From contig SKCR01023820.1 of the NCBI GenBank assembly GCA_019454045.1, positions 1 through 64,000 of the forward strand: a stretch of 64,000 bases of DNA. Reading direction: 5' to 3'. Made by a program: the position numbers and the translations under genes. Within the stretch, counting starts at the first letter, position 1. The number at the start of each line of letters is the position of its first letter. This document shows, one piece after another, positions 11,745 through 24,614 of the stretch. This DNA is from Zanthoxylum bungeanum (lineage: Eukaryota > Streptophyta > Magnoliopsida > Sapindales > Rutaceae). The notes under the pieces are model-generated. The model did no database searches. It worked only from the letters and a program-made list of their open reading frames with translations, and was not told the origin of the DNA.

Positions 11745-14323
11745 ATGGGATACCTCGTTCTCTGATTCGCTCTTGTTTGCTGACGGCCTTTTGACGAGTC
11801 TTCCCTCTTCCCTAACCCAACGGGTATCTATGGTATCTTTTAAAACTCTATGTTAGCATGTACACGTGCGATGCATGGAATATGTAAGTCAGCCCATTAT
11901 CATTCCAAAGCATTCAACCATACTATTGCGCGGTGCAAACTTGTCCCAGTTGAAAAGGCCCAACAGGTTTACACTTTTGCGATAACATGGCTAAACAACT
12001 TCAAATGATAAAAGGCCTAAACACAAAATGGCCCATTGGCATTTCAGATGCTTTTGGCCCAATTGCCATAAAGCACGAACTCATCCCAGTTTAAATGGCC
12101 CAACAAGCCCATACATCATGACAAAAAGTCCAACCGAATCCAAATGACGATGGTTCTAAACGCAAGCATAACAGAATAGTTTTCATTGGTCCTACAACTA
12201 CAGTTCATATGCGGGTTTATGGAGGTATAGATAAAGGCTCCCGCTGGCGAAGGATTTCCCACAACTAGGTCTCCCCACTCAAGGGTCCGAGCGACCAAGT
12301 GAGCGCACCTTTTTTATACATTAAAGTACGTGCCAACGAATTATGGTGCATGACTGACTGTCAAATGGATTTCATATTGAAGATTCCCCAAAGGGAGGGT
12401 GGAGCGAACTCTCTTGAATACCCAAGCCTCTTAGGCTCTTATCGCCTTGGTGACAGGAATAAACAACAAGTCCTCCAAATTAGTCCATCACAATAAACTT
12501 CGAGTAAATGATTATCTAGGTTCCTTCACAGCTTTTCCTTATAGAAAGGTAGTGAATGAAGGAAGACACCAAACCATTACTTAACTCTAATAGTGCCTTT
12601 GATTAAAACCCTTTCAACCCACGGTAGGCACGGTTAATTAAAGAATAAATCACAAACATTACATGGCATTATTTCGGGGCCCATTCTCTATCCATAGTGG
12701 AATAGCCAGACTGTAGGACACAGAACTTGACGATGCTGTTCTAGGCTCGCGGCCTAGTCGGAGTACCGAATAGCCCACGGGGGAACTAAACCGGAGAAAT
12801 AACATAGAGTCACCACCCAGTGTGAACTCGAAAAATGATTTAAGGCCGCACTCACCCCTCGCAAGGGAAGACCTCAAACCGTTGGGTTCAGAATGGTCTC
12901 TTACTTATGCCACTTGTAATGAACGGATTTACATAATAATATAACCGAGTCTACGTAAGAATAACCTACATCTGAGTTCGCATATGACCTATATCTAAGT
13001 TTGCATATAACCTATATCTAAGTTTGCATGCATAAAAGTAAGTCGGAAGTTTGGCAAACACGCAATCTCATAAATACATCAAATTAATACATAGGAATCA
13101 TAAATAAATCATGCATAAAAAATATCACACTAACGACTAAATAATGCTTAAAAATAAATAACATACTAACGACTAAATCATGCTTAAAAAGATAAATAAC
13201 ATACTAAACAACTAAATCATGCTCAAACACAAGGTTGGATGAAACGAAATATGTGTGTCTCTCGAGTAGTACGTGGAGTTGTTTCCCAAGTACAAACCGC
13301 ACTACCGTCCATTCGGATTCGACTACAAAATTTACGTCTGGGTTTCCATCCGATATACCGCAAGAGAGAACACATATTCCATTCATCCGAAGGTTATATA
13401 TTGCACCAATCTACAATACTCATGCGAAGCAAAATAAGAAAATAAATAAAAAATAAAGGAGAATAAAAAAGGGTGCCCTCAGGTCTAACCTCTTAAGTCG
13501 TCTCTTGGAAGTGCGCTACGCGGTTATCGAAAGGGTTGATGCTCCGAAACTTTTCCAATTTACTGATTCGTTGTTTTCCTTTGTTGCCTCGCTGTTTGGG
13601 CTGCTATTTTACTCTGTTTTGCTGCAGTTTCTGGTCACGATTTGGCTTACTATTTTACGGTAATGTGGGTGTGTCGGGGCTGCGGTTTGTGCGGTTTTAC
13701 TGGGTAGTTTCTTCGATAATATAAGGCAGTTTCTAGATGCAGTTTTGTGGAAAAATCTGGACTGTTTCAGAGGGTATTTTCGGTGGTCAGGTACTATTTT
13801 TTAGGGGCTGTTTTTGGTGGTCAGAGGCTGTGTTTCAGGGGCTATTTTTGGTGGTCAGGGGCTGTTTTGCGGTGAATGAGGGGGCTATATGCGGCAGTGG
13901 ATGAAGGCTATGTGCGGCTGTTTAGGGTTGGGTTTCAGGACAGGAATTAACGGCAATGGAATGATGTTTTCTTGATTGTGTTTGGTGCGGCAATGCAGGG
14001 AAATTTTCTATGTTTTGGGCGTGAATAAACTAGGGTGTGAAGGGTTGGTTTATGCTTCTTTTTATAGGCAAGGGTTGGAGCTTGTCCTCATACGAGAAGG
14101 GAAAGAATATTACAATTATGGGGATATCTCCTAATTAGTGTATCATAAGGAAATGATCTCTTCATTTTAAGGAAGGTAAATTGGTTTGATTTTATTTTAT
14201 TTTATTTAGTTTATGAAGGTGATTTAATTGGATTAGGAATGTGATTTATATTATTTGATTTGATTCTTTTAATTCGGGAAGGTGATTTATTTGGATTTGA
14301 TTTGATTTCTTTAATTTGGGAAG
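11585..14323 (-). mobile_element. Tat-type Ty3/gypsy element A: leader, PBS and first part of its LTR
   Basis: 11585-12711 is 5' internal sequence that matches, inverted, 33008-33670 of the other Tat element. A decayed primer-binding site lies at 12694-12711 (minus: TGGCTATTCCACTATGGA, compared with TGGCGACTCCACTGGGGA at 33011). The LTR starts at 12712 (TGTAGGACAC, plus strand) and is broken at 14323 by the copia element; it resumes at 24253. Sequence close to the LTR end (GCCGCACTCACCCCTCGC, plus strand) is shared with the other Tat LTRs. The 3' LTR and most of the coding region are missing. Confidence 0.75.
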
Positions 14324-16252
14324 TGTTAGACAATTATGACCCATAGCGTCACTATTTGTAAAAGACATTGTGGTTTTTGTACAAATTAATTATGTAGCAA
14401 TGGAAATTGCATTTTATCATTTTTGCAATTTGATTACTTGAATATATAAATGATAAAAGTCCCTATGATTAGTTCCGATTATAAGATCTGAGACAGTATC
14501 AATCCATAAGGTTTAATCATTAATATCCCTAGTCGTAGTATTATCGAGACTGGACATCGGTAATGCGGAATAGACTAGTATTGCACTTGTGCATGTTATG
14601 GAAGGCGTAACAGCATAGTTCTCATATATTAAGTATTGGATACTTATGCAAGTGTGATAGGAGGTTGTGTTTATCGATGGTACGGAAACAGCTTCGCTCT
14701 GGATAGACCCGCGGAATCCCATTGGTAGTATGAGTATGTTGTCTATGGGAGTCCGCATCAGGGTAGGTGTATTTGGTCTTAACGTGAGACTTGTATTGCT
14801 AGTACTTGCGACAATCAATACGCTTTGGTTTTGGTCGTCCGGGACTTTAATAGGTTCTGTGTACGCCTCTTCTTGGTTTATTGAGAATCGTAGTGTATTA
14901 AGTGTGATGTCAAGAAGGAAGTATCACTTCAGTCATATAGAGATTATGATCACGCAGGGATACAGAACTGGTACTCTAAATGGTTGCAACCATCGGGATA
15001 ATATGACTTGGTCATGTTTATCCGATTAAAGAGACTAGTTGCTTGTAATCCGATATATGCTTCGTACGTGGCAGACACTATTCCAGCCCCAGGCCTTACA
15101 TGTGACATCCGATACTGGATCGCAATACACAATACTACGTATTCTACCCCTGATATAGATTATATATTCCATTAAGAATATTTCTGGAGAATTGGGTAGG
15201 CACGGTGCTTTGCTAGAAGCCAACCATGTCTCGTAAATCGGTAAAAATATAGTACGAGGTACGTACGTGTTCGGATAGTCCGACGACCAGATTTACTACC
15301 AATATATCCAGGGATCTCATGGGTCGCTTCCCGAAGATTCACCGATGATGAATGATTCGAACTTAATTAATCTGGGATTAATTACGGAGAGATTTTATCT
15401 TGGATAAAATACTATTTGAAGAGAGAGAACGATTAATTTGGAATTAATCAATAAAATAATATATTCGATATATTAAACGAAATTAGATTTCGACGCGGAA
15501 TAAAAATTATATTTTAATTCGGGCTAACGAATTAATTTAGAATTAATTCGCTAGCGACGTGAATAGTAATTTTGCTTGGCATTATTATTTAATTAAATTT
15601 TATTTAATTACGTCGCAACGAAAAATTCGTTAATTCGAGATTTAAAGAACTCGAGCCCGGAATGTGTTTGCGAGGCCACTCTGATTTTGAATCTAGTGCG
15701 GCTGCAAGTCACATCGCTCGTCACATTACATGTCACTTTAGTGATGGATGTCAAGTCACCTTTTGGTGAATGACAACCAGTCACTATTCATGATGTTGGT
15801 TGTTGAGGGCAATTAATGCCATTTTGCCTCCAAAATTGGCTTTTGACTTTTGGAAAGGGATATACCAAATTTGGGTGAGATTTTTTGTATTATGTTTTTA
15901 GAAAAAAAAATACCAAAAACTTGAAACTCTCTCTCTCCCATTTGCTCCATTGTCGTGAGCCTCCTTGAAGAAGAAGAAGAATTTTTTTCTTTTCTTCACG
16001 TGCTAGCACACTTAAAGAATCATTCAAGGTGTTAGGGAAACCCACCTTTGAGCTTGGAATCAACACAAAGCTTGGAGCTTGGATTCAACTCTTCAATAAA
16101 AGGAGCACATTGGCCGAATCTTCAAGAGAGCATTTTTGTGTTCATCATCTTCAATCATCCGATCTTTGTAAGTATGATTCCGCCAAACTTCTTTATGTAT
16201 TCACATGTTTTTATGCTTAAATATGATCTTGGGAATGCCTTGGAAACCAACA
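14324..16252 (+). repeat. 5' LTR of copia element 1
   Basis: Begins TGTTAGACAATTATGACC and ends GGAAACCAACA. It is 1929 bp long and closely similar to 22347-24252. The 3' LTR lacks about 35 bp near the start that the 5' copy has (about 14344-14378), and other differences are scattered, so the insertion is not very recent. Confidence 0.9.
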
Positions 16253-16253
16253 A

Positions 16254-16267
16254 TGGTATCATTGAGC
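16254..16267 (+). other. Primer-binding site of copia element 1
   Basis: TGGTATCATTGAGC follows the 5' LTR after one base. It resembles the TGGTATCAGAGC site complementary to the 3' end of plant initiator methionine tRNA, usual for copia elements. Confidence 0.85.
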
Positions 16268-18410
16268 CTAATTTGAGCATGAAAAATATTAGGGTTCTTA
16301 TGCTAAAATTTGGGTCAAAATGATTTGAGCATGATTTGATAAAATTGATTGATTGAGTATGCTTGAATGATGATAACATATTGTTATGCATGATCAATTT
16401 CATGAAAATTGAATTGGATTAATTTTTCCCCAAATAAAGGGCTTGGCCGAATGCATAGTATACCCTAAAGTCTTGGTATTTTTTGTTCTTTTGATCATTG
16501 GATGAGTTTAAAGACTTGGGAAATGATGATTTGAGATTCAATCGGATAGAAAACGAAATCGGACAAAAAAACCCTATGAATGCCGTGAGCTATGGAGCAT
16601 GAAATGAGTTGATTTTTTTGTTTCAAAATGTTGGACATGAGTGGAACAAATTAATACATGATTAATTGATTAAATTAGTATTTTGGAAATATTAATTTAG
16701 ATAATTAATTGATCTAATACACTTTAATGAATTGAATTTTGAAATTTGGAAAATTAAAATTTAATTAGTTGGGCTTAATTTAGAATTGGGCTATTTGGGC
16801 CTAATGGGCTTGGTTGGGCCAAGTTGGTTTAGGACAATTGGATTGGATCCAAATTGGGCCTAAACCATTCCATTAAGTCCAAATATAACAAATGGACCTT
16901 TTAATGTTAATTGGGCCTAATGGGCCTAATTGGTTTCTTGGCAAATAAGGGTGATTCCTTAATTGGGTTTTGGTATTTGGGTTTGACCCATATTGACCAA
17001 AGTCCATGCCTTAAGAAATTAATTGAAAGCCCATTGGACTTTAATTAAATAACATTGGATGTTAATTGGGCTTTGAGACCCATTTAGATTAGATTTGGAA
17101 TCTAAGTCGTAAAGGCACATTAAAAAGTGTAGTTATTTAATTTAGAATTAAATATGGAATTAGTATAGAATACGAATTAAATTAGATTTAAATTGTAGTT
17201 CGATATAATTCAAGAATTCGTACTTTGAGTACTTATTCTCAAACGAGTTGGACTCGCGTAAAATCAAATCGTTGTTTGAACATTGGATGATCATTTTATT
17301 CAAGATTAATTAATTGGATTAGATTGATTGAATAATATGCTTTGTGTGAATACATGGATATGTTGAATGAATAACGTATATCGGATGGATATTAGAAGGG
17401 AAGGGCAATTTTGGAAATTGTTGTAAATTTAGAATTTATTAAATTGGACCTGCGTGTCCAGCCTTATCTCTTGATTCTTTGTATTTCTCTTCTCACCTAA
17501 TTCCCCTCAATGTTAATGAGGTTCTCTTATTGTATTATGTAATTGTATGAGTGTAGAAGTAGAATAGTGCTAGCCGGGAGAGGAAAGAGAGTATTTGTTG
17601 CTGGAACAATCTGTGAGATCCATCCGCATATCGTTATTAATTTATTTTCGCGCCTTATTATGCTTTTAGAATGCATGCTTAAGGGTGTATGATGAGACCT
17701 AAAAAAGATAATAAATTGGTGCCAATTTACGCGAAAAACCCTCAACAAATATTAAGCGTTTTTCCTTCCATTGAGTGATTCTTACTCAAGATCCAAGATT
17801 GGCACTGGTTTGTTGTTTGAATCATGAAGGCTTTGTAATCATATCGTGTGTCTTGTCCAAGTTGTGATTTGTTGGCCAAAGTCAAGATCACTCTTGTCAT
17901 CGACATCGATTACGAAGCTTTCCAAAGTCAATGGGTTCCGCTTAACTGGAATCATTAAGCTTGTTTGCCAAGCCAAGGCTTAGTTGATTCAGAGGAAAAA
18001 GGTTAGGAAAATATATTGGATATTTTGGCATATATATTGTATATATGTTTCGGACTTGGAGGTCCACCTACCGGATCTAGGAATTGGATGAGATCCAATT
18101 GATCTTAGAGATCTACCTAGTTAAATATCATACAGCTTGTTGGCAAAAGTCAAGGTTGTGTGTTATTTAACGGGATCTTTACCCACTAGGAAACTAGGTT
18201 TCCGAGTACTTAACAGAGGGTTAGAGGCTTACCGAAAATAGTGGGAGGCTAGTATTGAATTTGCAATTTCGTTCAAATACTTAGCTTTACGCGCTTTCAA
18301 ATTTTTCGTCAATTATTTTATTAGTTGGACTAATATATTATTATTTTTCTTATAACAGTTAGACTGTACCCATAAATCGTTAATCGAATAGTTGGACTAT
18401 TGCGGTTAAG
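16268..18410 (+). other. Long untranslated leader of copia element 1
   Basis: About 2.1 kb between primer-binding site and gag has no sustained coding frame. It is AT-rich and includes a block rich in the words GGGCTTAATT and GGGCCTAAT (about 16760-17000). The first 1.5 kb also exists, inverted, at 8337-9847, so the long leader belongs to the family and is not a chance insertion in this copy. Confidence 0.6.
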
Positions 18411-21400
18411 ATGACAGAAAAGTTAAGCATTAGGGATATTGTCATGGGCGACAACGTCTTTAATGGCACAAACTTTCAGGCCTGGGATATGAATCTCAGA
18501 ATTGTTCTGGGATCCGAGAAGTTACTCTATACTATAGAGCGACGACTTTTGGGCCTAAGCCCCAACCTGATCAGTTGCTAGAGCTTTGGAAGACTCATAA
18601 TGATGACAATGCGACTGCTCAATCGGTAATGCTTGCCACTATGACTCTGCAATTCGTCATCAAAACAAGGGTTGGATCCCTATGAGATGATGGCGAAGTT
18701 GCACGATCTTCACCGATCTAATCTTAGATCGCAAAGATACGAGTTGCAGAATAAGCTCTTTCGCGATTATATGTTAGAGGGTACGTCAGTGAGCACAATG
18801 TCTCACAGATGATTACTGACATTGAGCAGCTCAGACAGATGGGCATAGTCTTCGAGGCTGAGACTTCAGTGGATTTGATCCTACAGTCTCTCCCCAACAT
18901 TTGGAGTGGGTTCATCATGAACTACAACATGTTGAACCAAGACCAAACTATTGGAGAGTTGATGTCCACTCTGCGTGAGGCAGAGAAAATGAGTTCCTTA
19001 AGGGCAAGAAGCGCGAGGTGCAAATGCTTCAACATCTCTGACTCCAAGGGCTTGGCCCAAGGCGAGTGGAGTTTTTAAGAAGAAGAGGAATAAGAAGAAG
19101 GGCAAGGCCAAATCGTCAAAGGGTTCTGGGAAACCCAAGGACAAATCCCAAGATATATGCTTGCAGTGCGGGAAGCGGGGTCACTGGAAGCGTGACTGCC
19201 GCGAGTACAAGGCACACATGAAGGAAATCAAAGCGGGCAAGGCACCAGCTTCAGGTGTGTTTGTTATAAAAATAAACATGTCTACTTATAGTTTTAAAAA
19301 TTGGATTTTTGATTCTGGTTGTGGTACTCACATATGTACTGATGTGCAGGATCTGCGGATTAGCAGGAGACTAGCCTCAGGAGAGATTGACCTCCATGTT
19401 GGAAATGGGACTCGAGTTTCCGTTTTGGCCGTGGGCACTTATGTTTTGGAACTGCCATCGGGGCATGTACTTGATCTTATAAACTATTATTTTGTACATA
19501 GTTTGACTAGGAATATAATTTATGTATCTATGTTAACCCAATGCGGGTATACTTTTGTATTTAGAAACACTTGGTGTTTTATGTATAAAAATGATATAGA
19601 AATTTGCACAGCTGATGCAAATAATGGTCTTTATATTTTGAATATAAATCAATCTCAAACATATAATGTAACAAACAAAAGGCTTAAAGTAAGTAACAAA
19701 GATGAAACTTATATGTGGCATTGTCGTCTGGGACACATAAACAAGACACATATATCCACACTTTCGATGAGTGGGTACTTGGACGGATTTGATCCAAATT
19801 CATATGACGTCTGTGAATCTTGTTTATTAGGCAAGATGCCTAAATCACCTTTTAGCGGTAAAGGTGTACGTGCCACCGAACTGTTAGCCCTTGTTCATAG
19901 TGACATTTGTGGGCCCATGTCTAGCCAGGATATAGGTGGATATGAATACTTCGTCCTTTACGGATGATGCATCTCGCGTTATGGTTATGTGTATCTTATG
20001 AGACACAAGTCGGAAACTTTTGAGAAATTCAAAGAGTTTCGACACGAAGTAGAAAAACAGACCAAAAGTATTAAGACATTACGGTCGGACCGTGGTGGCG
20101 AATACTTGAGCAATGAGTTTCTTGATTACTTGAGAAGAATATGGTATTCTTTCACAGTGGACTCCTCCAGGAACACCGCAATTAAACGGTGTGTCCGAAC
20201 GAGAAACCAAACTTTGTTACATGGTAAGGTCTATGATGAGTCGCACAGAGCTACTTATTTCCTTCTGGGGATATGCATTGAACAGTGCAATACTTATTTT
20301 GAATAAGGTTCCGTCAAAGTCTGTTCAACAGACTCCGTATGAAATATGGATAGGAAAGAAATCGGGTTTATCTTTCCTGAAGATTTGGGGTTGCTGGGCA
20401 TACGTCAAACGTTTGGAAGGTACCAAACTAGAACCCAAATCGGATAAATGCCTATTTGTAGGATATCCTGGGGAAACCAAAGGATATTACTTCTATCACC
20501 CACAAGAGAACAAAGTATTTGTTGCTCTACATGCGGTTTTCCTTGAGAAGGAATTCCTAATTGCAGTGATAAGTGGGAGGAAAGTAGAACTCGATGAAAA
20601 TCGGAGTAATACTAATTCTGGCACAGAATCCTTAACGGAACATGAACAGTCCATCAGGGATGAGACTGTACCACAATCTTCGAATACACAAGGACCGCGT
20701 AGGTCAGAGAGAGTCAGAAAACAACCTAAGAGGTATGGGTTTCTGATCTCACCTCATGTGGATATTAATCTTATTGAGGAAAATGAGCCGGTTACGTATG
20801 AGGAAGCGATACAGGGTATCGACTCCGGTTTATGGCAAGATGCCATGAATTCCATGTACACCAACCAAGTTTGGACACTGGTTGATGCACCAGAAGGTGT
20901 AAAGCCTATTGGTTGCAAATGAGTCTTCAAGAAGAAGACCGACATGGATGGCAACATACAAACGTATAAAGCTAGGGTATCGTCAACGACATGGTGTCGA
21001 TTACGACGAAACTTTTTCACCCGTTGCCATGATTAAATCCATTAGGATAATGCTTCTATTGCTGCATATTTCGATTACGAGATATGGCAGATGGACGTCA
21101 AAACCGTTTTCCTTAATGGAAACCTTTTGGAGGATGTTTATATGCAACAGCCTAACGGTTTTATCGTACCAAGACTTGCAAACAAGTTTGTAAGTTAAAT
21201 CGATCCATTTATGGATTGAAGCAAGCATCGCGTTCTTGGAACCAACGTTTTGATGAGATCATAAAAGAATATGATTTCGTTCAAAACGAGATGATCTTGT
21301 GTATATAAGAAGGTTAGTGGGAGCGCACTGACATTCATTGTCCTTTACGTTGATGATATATTGCTTATTGGCAATGACATTCCCATGTTAACATCGGTGA

Positions 21401-22272
21401 AAGCTTGGCTTTCATTAAAATTCTCCATGAAGGATCTGGGAGAAGCATCATTTATTCTAGGAATAAAGATCTACCGGGATAGATCTAGAAAGCTGCTTGG
21501 ACTCTCCCAGAGCACGTACATTGACAAAGTGTTGAAGAGATTCAACATGGATCAGTCCAATAGGGGACTGTTGCCAGTGTCACATGGCGTCACTTTATCT
21601 AAGGACATGTGTCCTAAAACTCAATATGAGAGAGACAATATGAGTCGAATACCGTTCGCCTCGGCAGTCGGATCGATCATGTATGCCATGATATGTACGC
21701 GACCTGATGTCTTCTATGCTTTGAGCATGTGTAGTCGCTATCAGGCCGATCCAGGTGATAGTCACTGGATGGCGGTTAAGAATATCCTAAAGTATCTTAG
21801 ACGAACTAAGGATGCTTTCTTAATCTATGGAGATGGAGAACTTGAGGTAACTGGGTATACCGATGCAAGTTTCCAAACCAATAAAGACGACTGAAAGTCG
21901 CAATTCGGGTACATATTTTGTTTGAATAACGGAACAGTTAGCTGGAAATCTTCCAAATAAGAGACTGTTGCCGATTCAACAACAGAAACGGAGTACATTG
22001 CTGCAGCTGAAGCAGCAAAAGAGGCAGTTTGGATCCGTAAATTCCTAATTGGATTAGGAGTAGTTCCGTTAGCAGCTGAGCCCGTTCCATTGTATTGTGA
22101 CAATAACGGGGCTATAGCGCAGGCTAAGAAACCGCGGTCTCATCAACGATCCAAGCATGTTCTTCGACGTTTCCATCTGATTCGTGAGATCATACATCAT
22201 GGCGATGTGAAGATCGAGAAGGTCACATCAGAGGACAACATTACAGATCCGCTGACGAAAGTTATTCCTTAG
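18411..22272 (+). pseudogene. Decayed copia gag-pol
   Basis: Gag starts at 18411 (MTEKLSIRDIVMGDN) and soon shifts frame. Its C-terminus carries a CCHC zinc knuckle at 19158-19199 (CLQCGKRGHWKRDC). The protease active site DSG is at 19311-19319. Integrase shows the HHCC zinc-binding part around 19716-19830 and a later RSDRGGEY segment near 20085. RT has the YVDDI motif at 21346-21360. RNase H ends at about 22272 with NITDPLTKVIP. Stops or shifts fall near 18560, 18680, 19075, 19966, 20306, 20920, 21190, 21300 and 21893, so no full polyprotein can be made. Domain order is copia-type. Confidence 0.92.
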
Positions 22273-22331
22273 TAAAAGTTTGAGCAACATGTACATAGTT
22301 CAGGTATTAGATGCTTGAGTGACTGGCTATA

Positions 22332-22345
22332 GGCCAAGTGGGAGA
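22332..22345 (+). other. Polypurine tract of copia element 1
   Basis: GGCCAAGTGGGAGA lies one base before the 3' LTR, the usual plus-strand priming site of copia elements (consensus near AAGTGGGAGA). Confidence 0.85.
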
Positions 22346-22346
22346 T

Positions 22347-24252
22347 TGTTAGACAATTATGACCCTTATGGTTTTTTTGTACAAATTAATTATGTAGCAA
22401 TGGAAATTGCATTTTATCATTTTGTAATTTGATTACTTGAATATATAAATGATAAAAGTCCATATGATTAGTTCCGGATTATAAGATATGAGACAGTATC
22501 AATCCATAAAGGTTTAATCATTAAATATCCCTAGTCGTAGTATTATCGAGACTGGACATCGGTAATGCGGAATAGACTAGTATTGCACTTGTGCATGTTA
22601 TGGAAGCGTAACAACATAGTTCTCATATATTTAAGTATTGGATACTTATGCAAGTGTGATAGGAGGTTGTGTTTATCGATGGTACGGAAACAGCTTCGCT
22701 CTGGATAGACCCCGCGGAATCCCATTGGTAGTATGACTATGTGTCTATGGGAGTCCGCATCAGGGTAGGTGTATTTGGTCTTAACCTGAGACTTGCATCG
22801 CTAGTACTTGCGACAATCAAAACGCTTTGATTTTGGTCGTCCGACACTTTAACAGGTTCTGTGTACGGCTCTTATTGGTTTATTGAGAATCGTAGTGTAT
22901 TGGGTGTGATGTCAAGAAGGAAGTATCACTTCAGTCATATGGAGATGATGATCACGCAGGGATACAGAACTGGTACTCTAAATGGTTGCAACCATCGGGA
23001 TAATATGACTTGGTCATGATTATCCGATTAAAGAGACTAGTTGCTTGTAATCCGATATATGCTTCGTACGGGGCAGACACTATTCCAGCCCCAGGCCTTA
23101 CATGTGACATCCGATACTGGATCGCAATACGCAATACTACGTATTCTACCCCTGATATAGATTATATATTCCATTAAGAATATTTCTGGAGAATTGGGTA
23201 GGCACGGTCTTTGCTAGAAGCCAACCATGTCTCGTAAATCGGTAAAAATGTAGTACGAGGTACGTACGTGTTCGGATAGTCCGACGACCGGATTTACTGC
23301 CAAATAATCCAGGGATCTCATGGGTCGCTTCCCGAAGATTCACCGATGACGAATGATTCGAACTTAATTAATCTGGGATTAATTACAGAGAGATTTTATC
23401 TAGGATAAAATACTATTTGAAGAGAGAGAACGATTAATTTGGAATTAATCAATAAAATAATATATTCGATATATTAAACGAAATTAGATTTCGACGCGGA
23501 ATTAAAATTAGATTTTAATCGGGGAACGAATTAATTTAGAATTAATTCGCTAGCGACGTGAATGATAATTTTGCTTGGCATTATTATTTAATTAAATTTG
23601 ATTTAATTACGTCGCAATGGAAAATTCGTTAATTCGGAATTAACGAACCCGATCCCGGAATGTGTTTGCGAGGCCACTCTGATTTTGAATCTAGTGCGGC
23701 CGCAAGTCACATCGCTCGTCACATCACATGTCACTTTAGTGATGGATGTCAAGTCACCTTTTGGTGAATGACAACCAGTCACTATTCATGATGTTGGTTG
23801 TTGAGGGCAATTAATGCCATTTTGCCTCCAAAATTGGCTTTTGACTTTTGGAAAGGGAAATACCAAATTTGGGTGAGATTTTTTGTATATGTTTTTAGAA
23901 AACAAAATACCAAAAACTTGAAACTCTCTCTCTTCTATTTGCTCCATTGCCGTGAGCCTCCTTGAAGAAGAAGAAGAAGAATTATTTTTCTTTTCTTCAC
24001 GTGCTAGCACACTTAAAGAATCATTCAAGGTGTTAGGGAAACCCACCTTTGAGCTTGGAATCAACACAAAGCTTGGAGCTTGGATTCAACTCTTCAACAA
24101 AAGGAGCACCTTGGCCGAATCTTCAAGAGAGCATTTTTGTGTTCATCATCTTCAATCATCAGATTTTGTAAGTATGATTCCGCCATGCTTCTTTATGTAT
24201 TCACATGTTTTTATGCTTAAATATGATCTTGGGAATGCCTTAGAAACCAACA
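22347..24252 (+). repeat. 3' LTR of copia element 1
   Basis: 1906 bp, TGTTAGACAATT to AGAAACCAACA, homologous to 14324-16252 and inverted to 9863-11584. It is followed directly by the target duplication GGAAG and the interrupted Tat LTR. Confidence 0.9.
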
Positions 24253-24614
24253 GGAAGGTGATTTGTTTTGATTTTAGTATGTGTTTAATGTGTGAATTGG
24301 TTATTTTGGAAGGGTGATGGGCATGAATTAGGTCCTTTGGGCGTGGGTTTGGTTCTTTTTGGTGGGCTTGGTGTGTGGCTTGGTGGTGTGTGGGCTTGAT
24401 GTGTGGCTTGCGGGGGTTTGGGCTGAGGATGAATTTTAAAACAGAGGTCCAACGAGCGAACCCACAGCTAAGCAAACGAATTCAGTCCAACAAGATATCA
24501 ATTTCTGACTTTTCCCTTCCGACGTCCGTTTCCCGCGGCTTCCAAAACTTAAAGAGGAGTGCCTCCGTAGGAGACTCATCATCGGGACTTATATACAAAA
24601 ATGCAGTGCCTACA
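24253..24614 (-). mobile_element. Remaining part of the Tat element A LTR
   Basis: This continues the LTR broken at 14323; 24253-24257 is the duplicated target GGAAG. On the minus strand the LTR begins TGTAGGCACTGCATTTTTG at 24614, the same start as the Tat LTRs at 30654, 38160 and 52886. Without the copia insertion and the TSD copy the LTR is about 1.97 kb. Confidence 0.85.

Larger units (their letters stand above)
14324..24252 (+). mobile_element. Full-length copia element 1, Tork/Angela-like
   Basis: A complete Ty1/copia structure of 9929 bp. It has a 5' LTR 14324-16252, PBS at 16254, a leader of about 2.1 kb, a decayed gag-pol at 18411-22272, a polypurine tract at 22332-22345 and a 3' LTR 22347-24252. 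The target duplication GGAAG is at 14319-14323 and 24253-24257. The target was the LTR of Tat element A. The pol order protease-integrase-RT-RNase H is that of copia. Integrase and RT wording resembles the Tork/Angela group, which also has long LTRs, but the lineage was not tested. Stops and frameshifts make it non-coding. Confidence 0.93.

Noticed and set aside
18411..22272. Possibly functional copia polyprotein
   Set aside because: At least eight stops or frameshifts interrupt gag, protease, integrase and RT.
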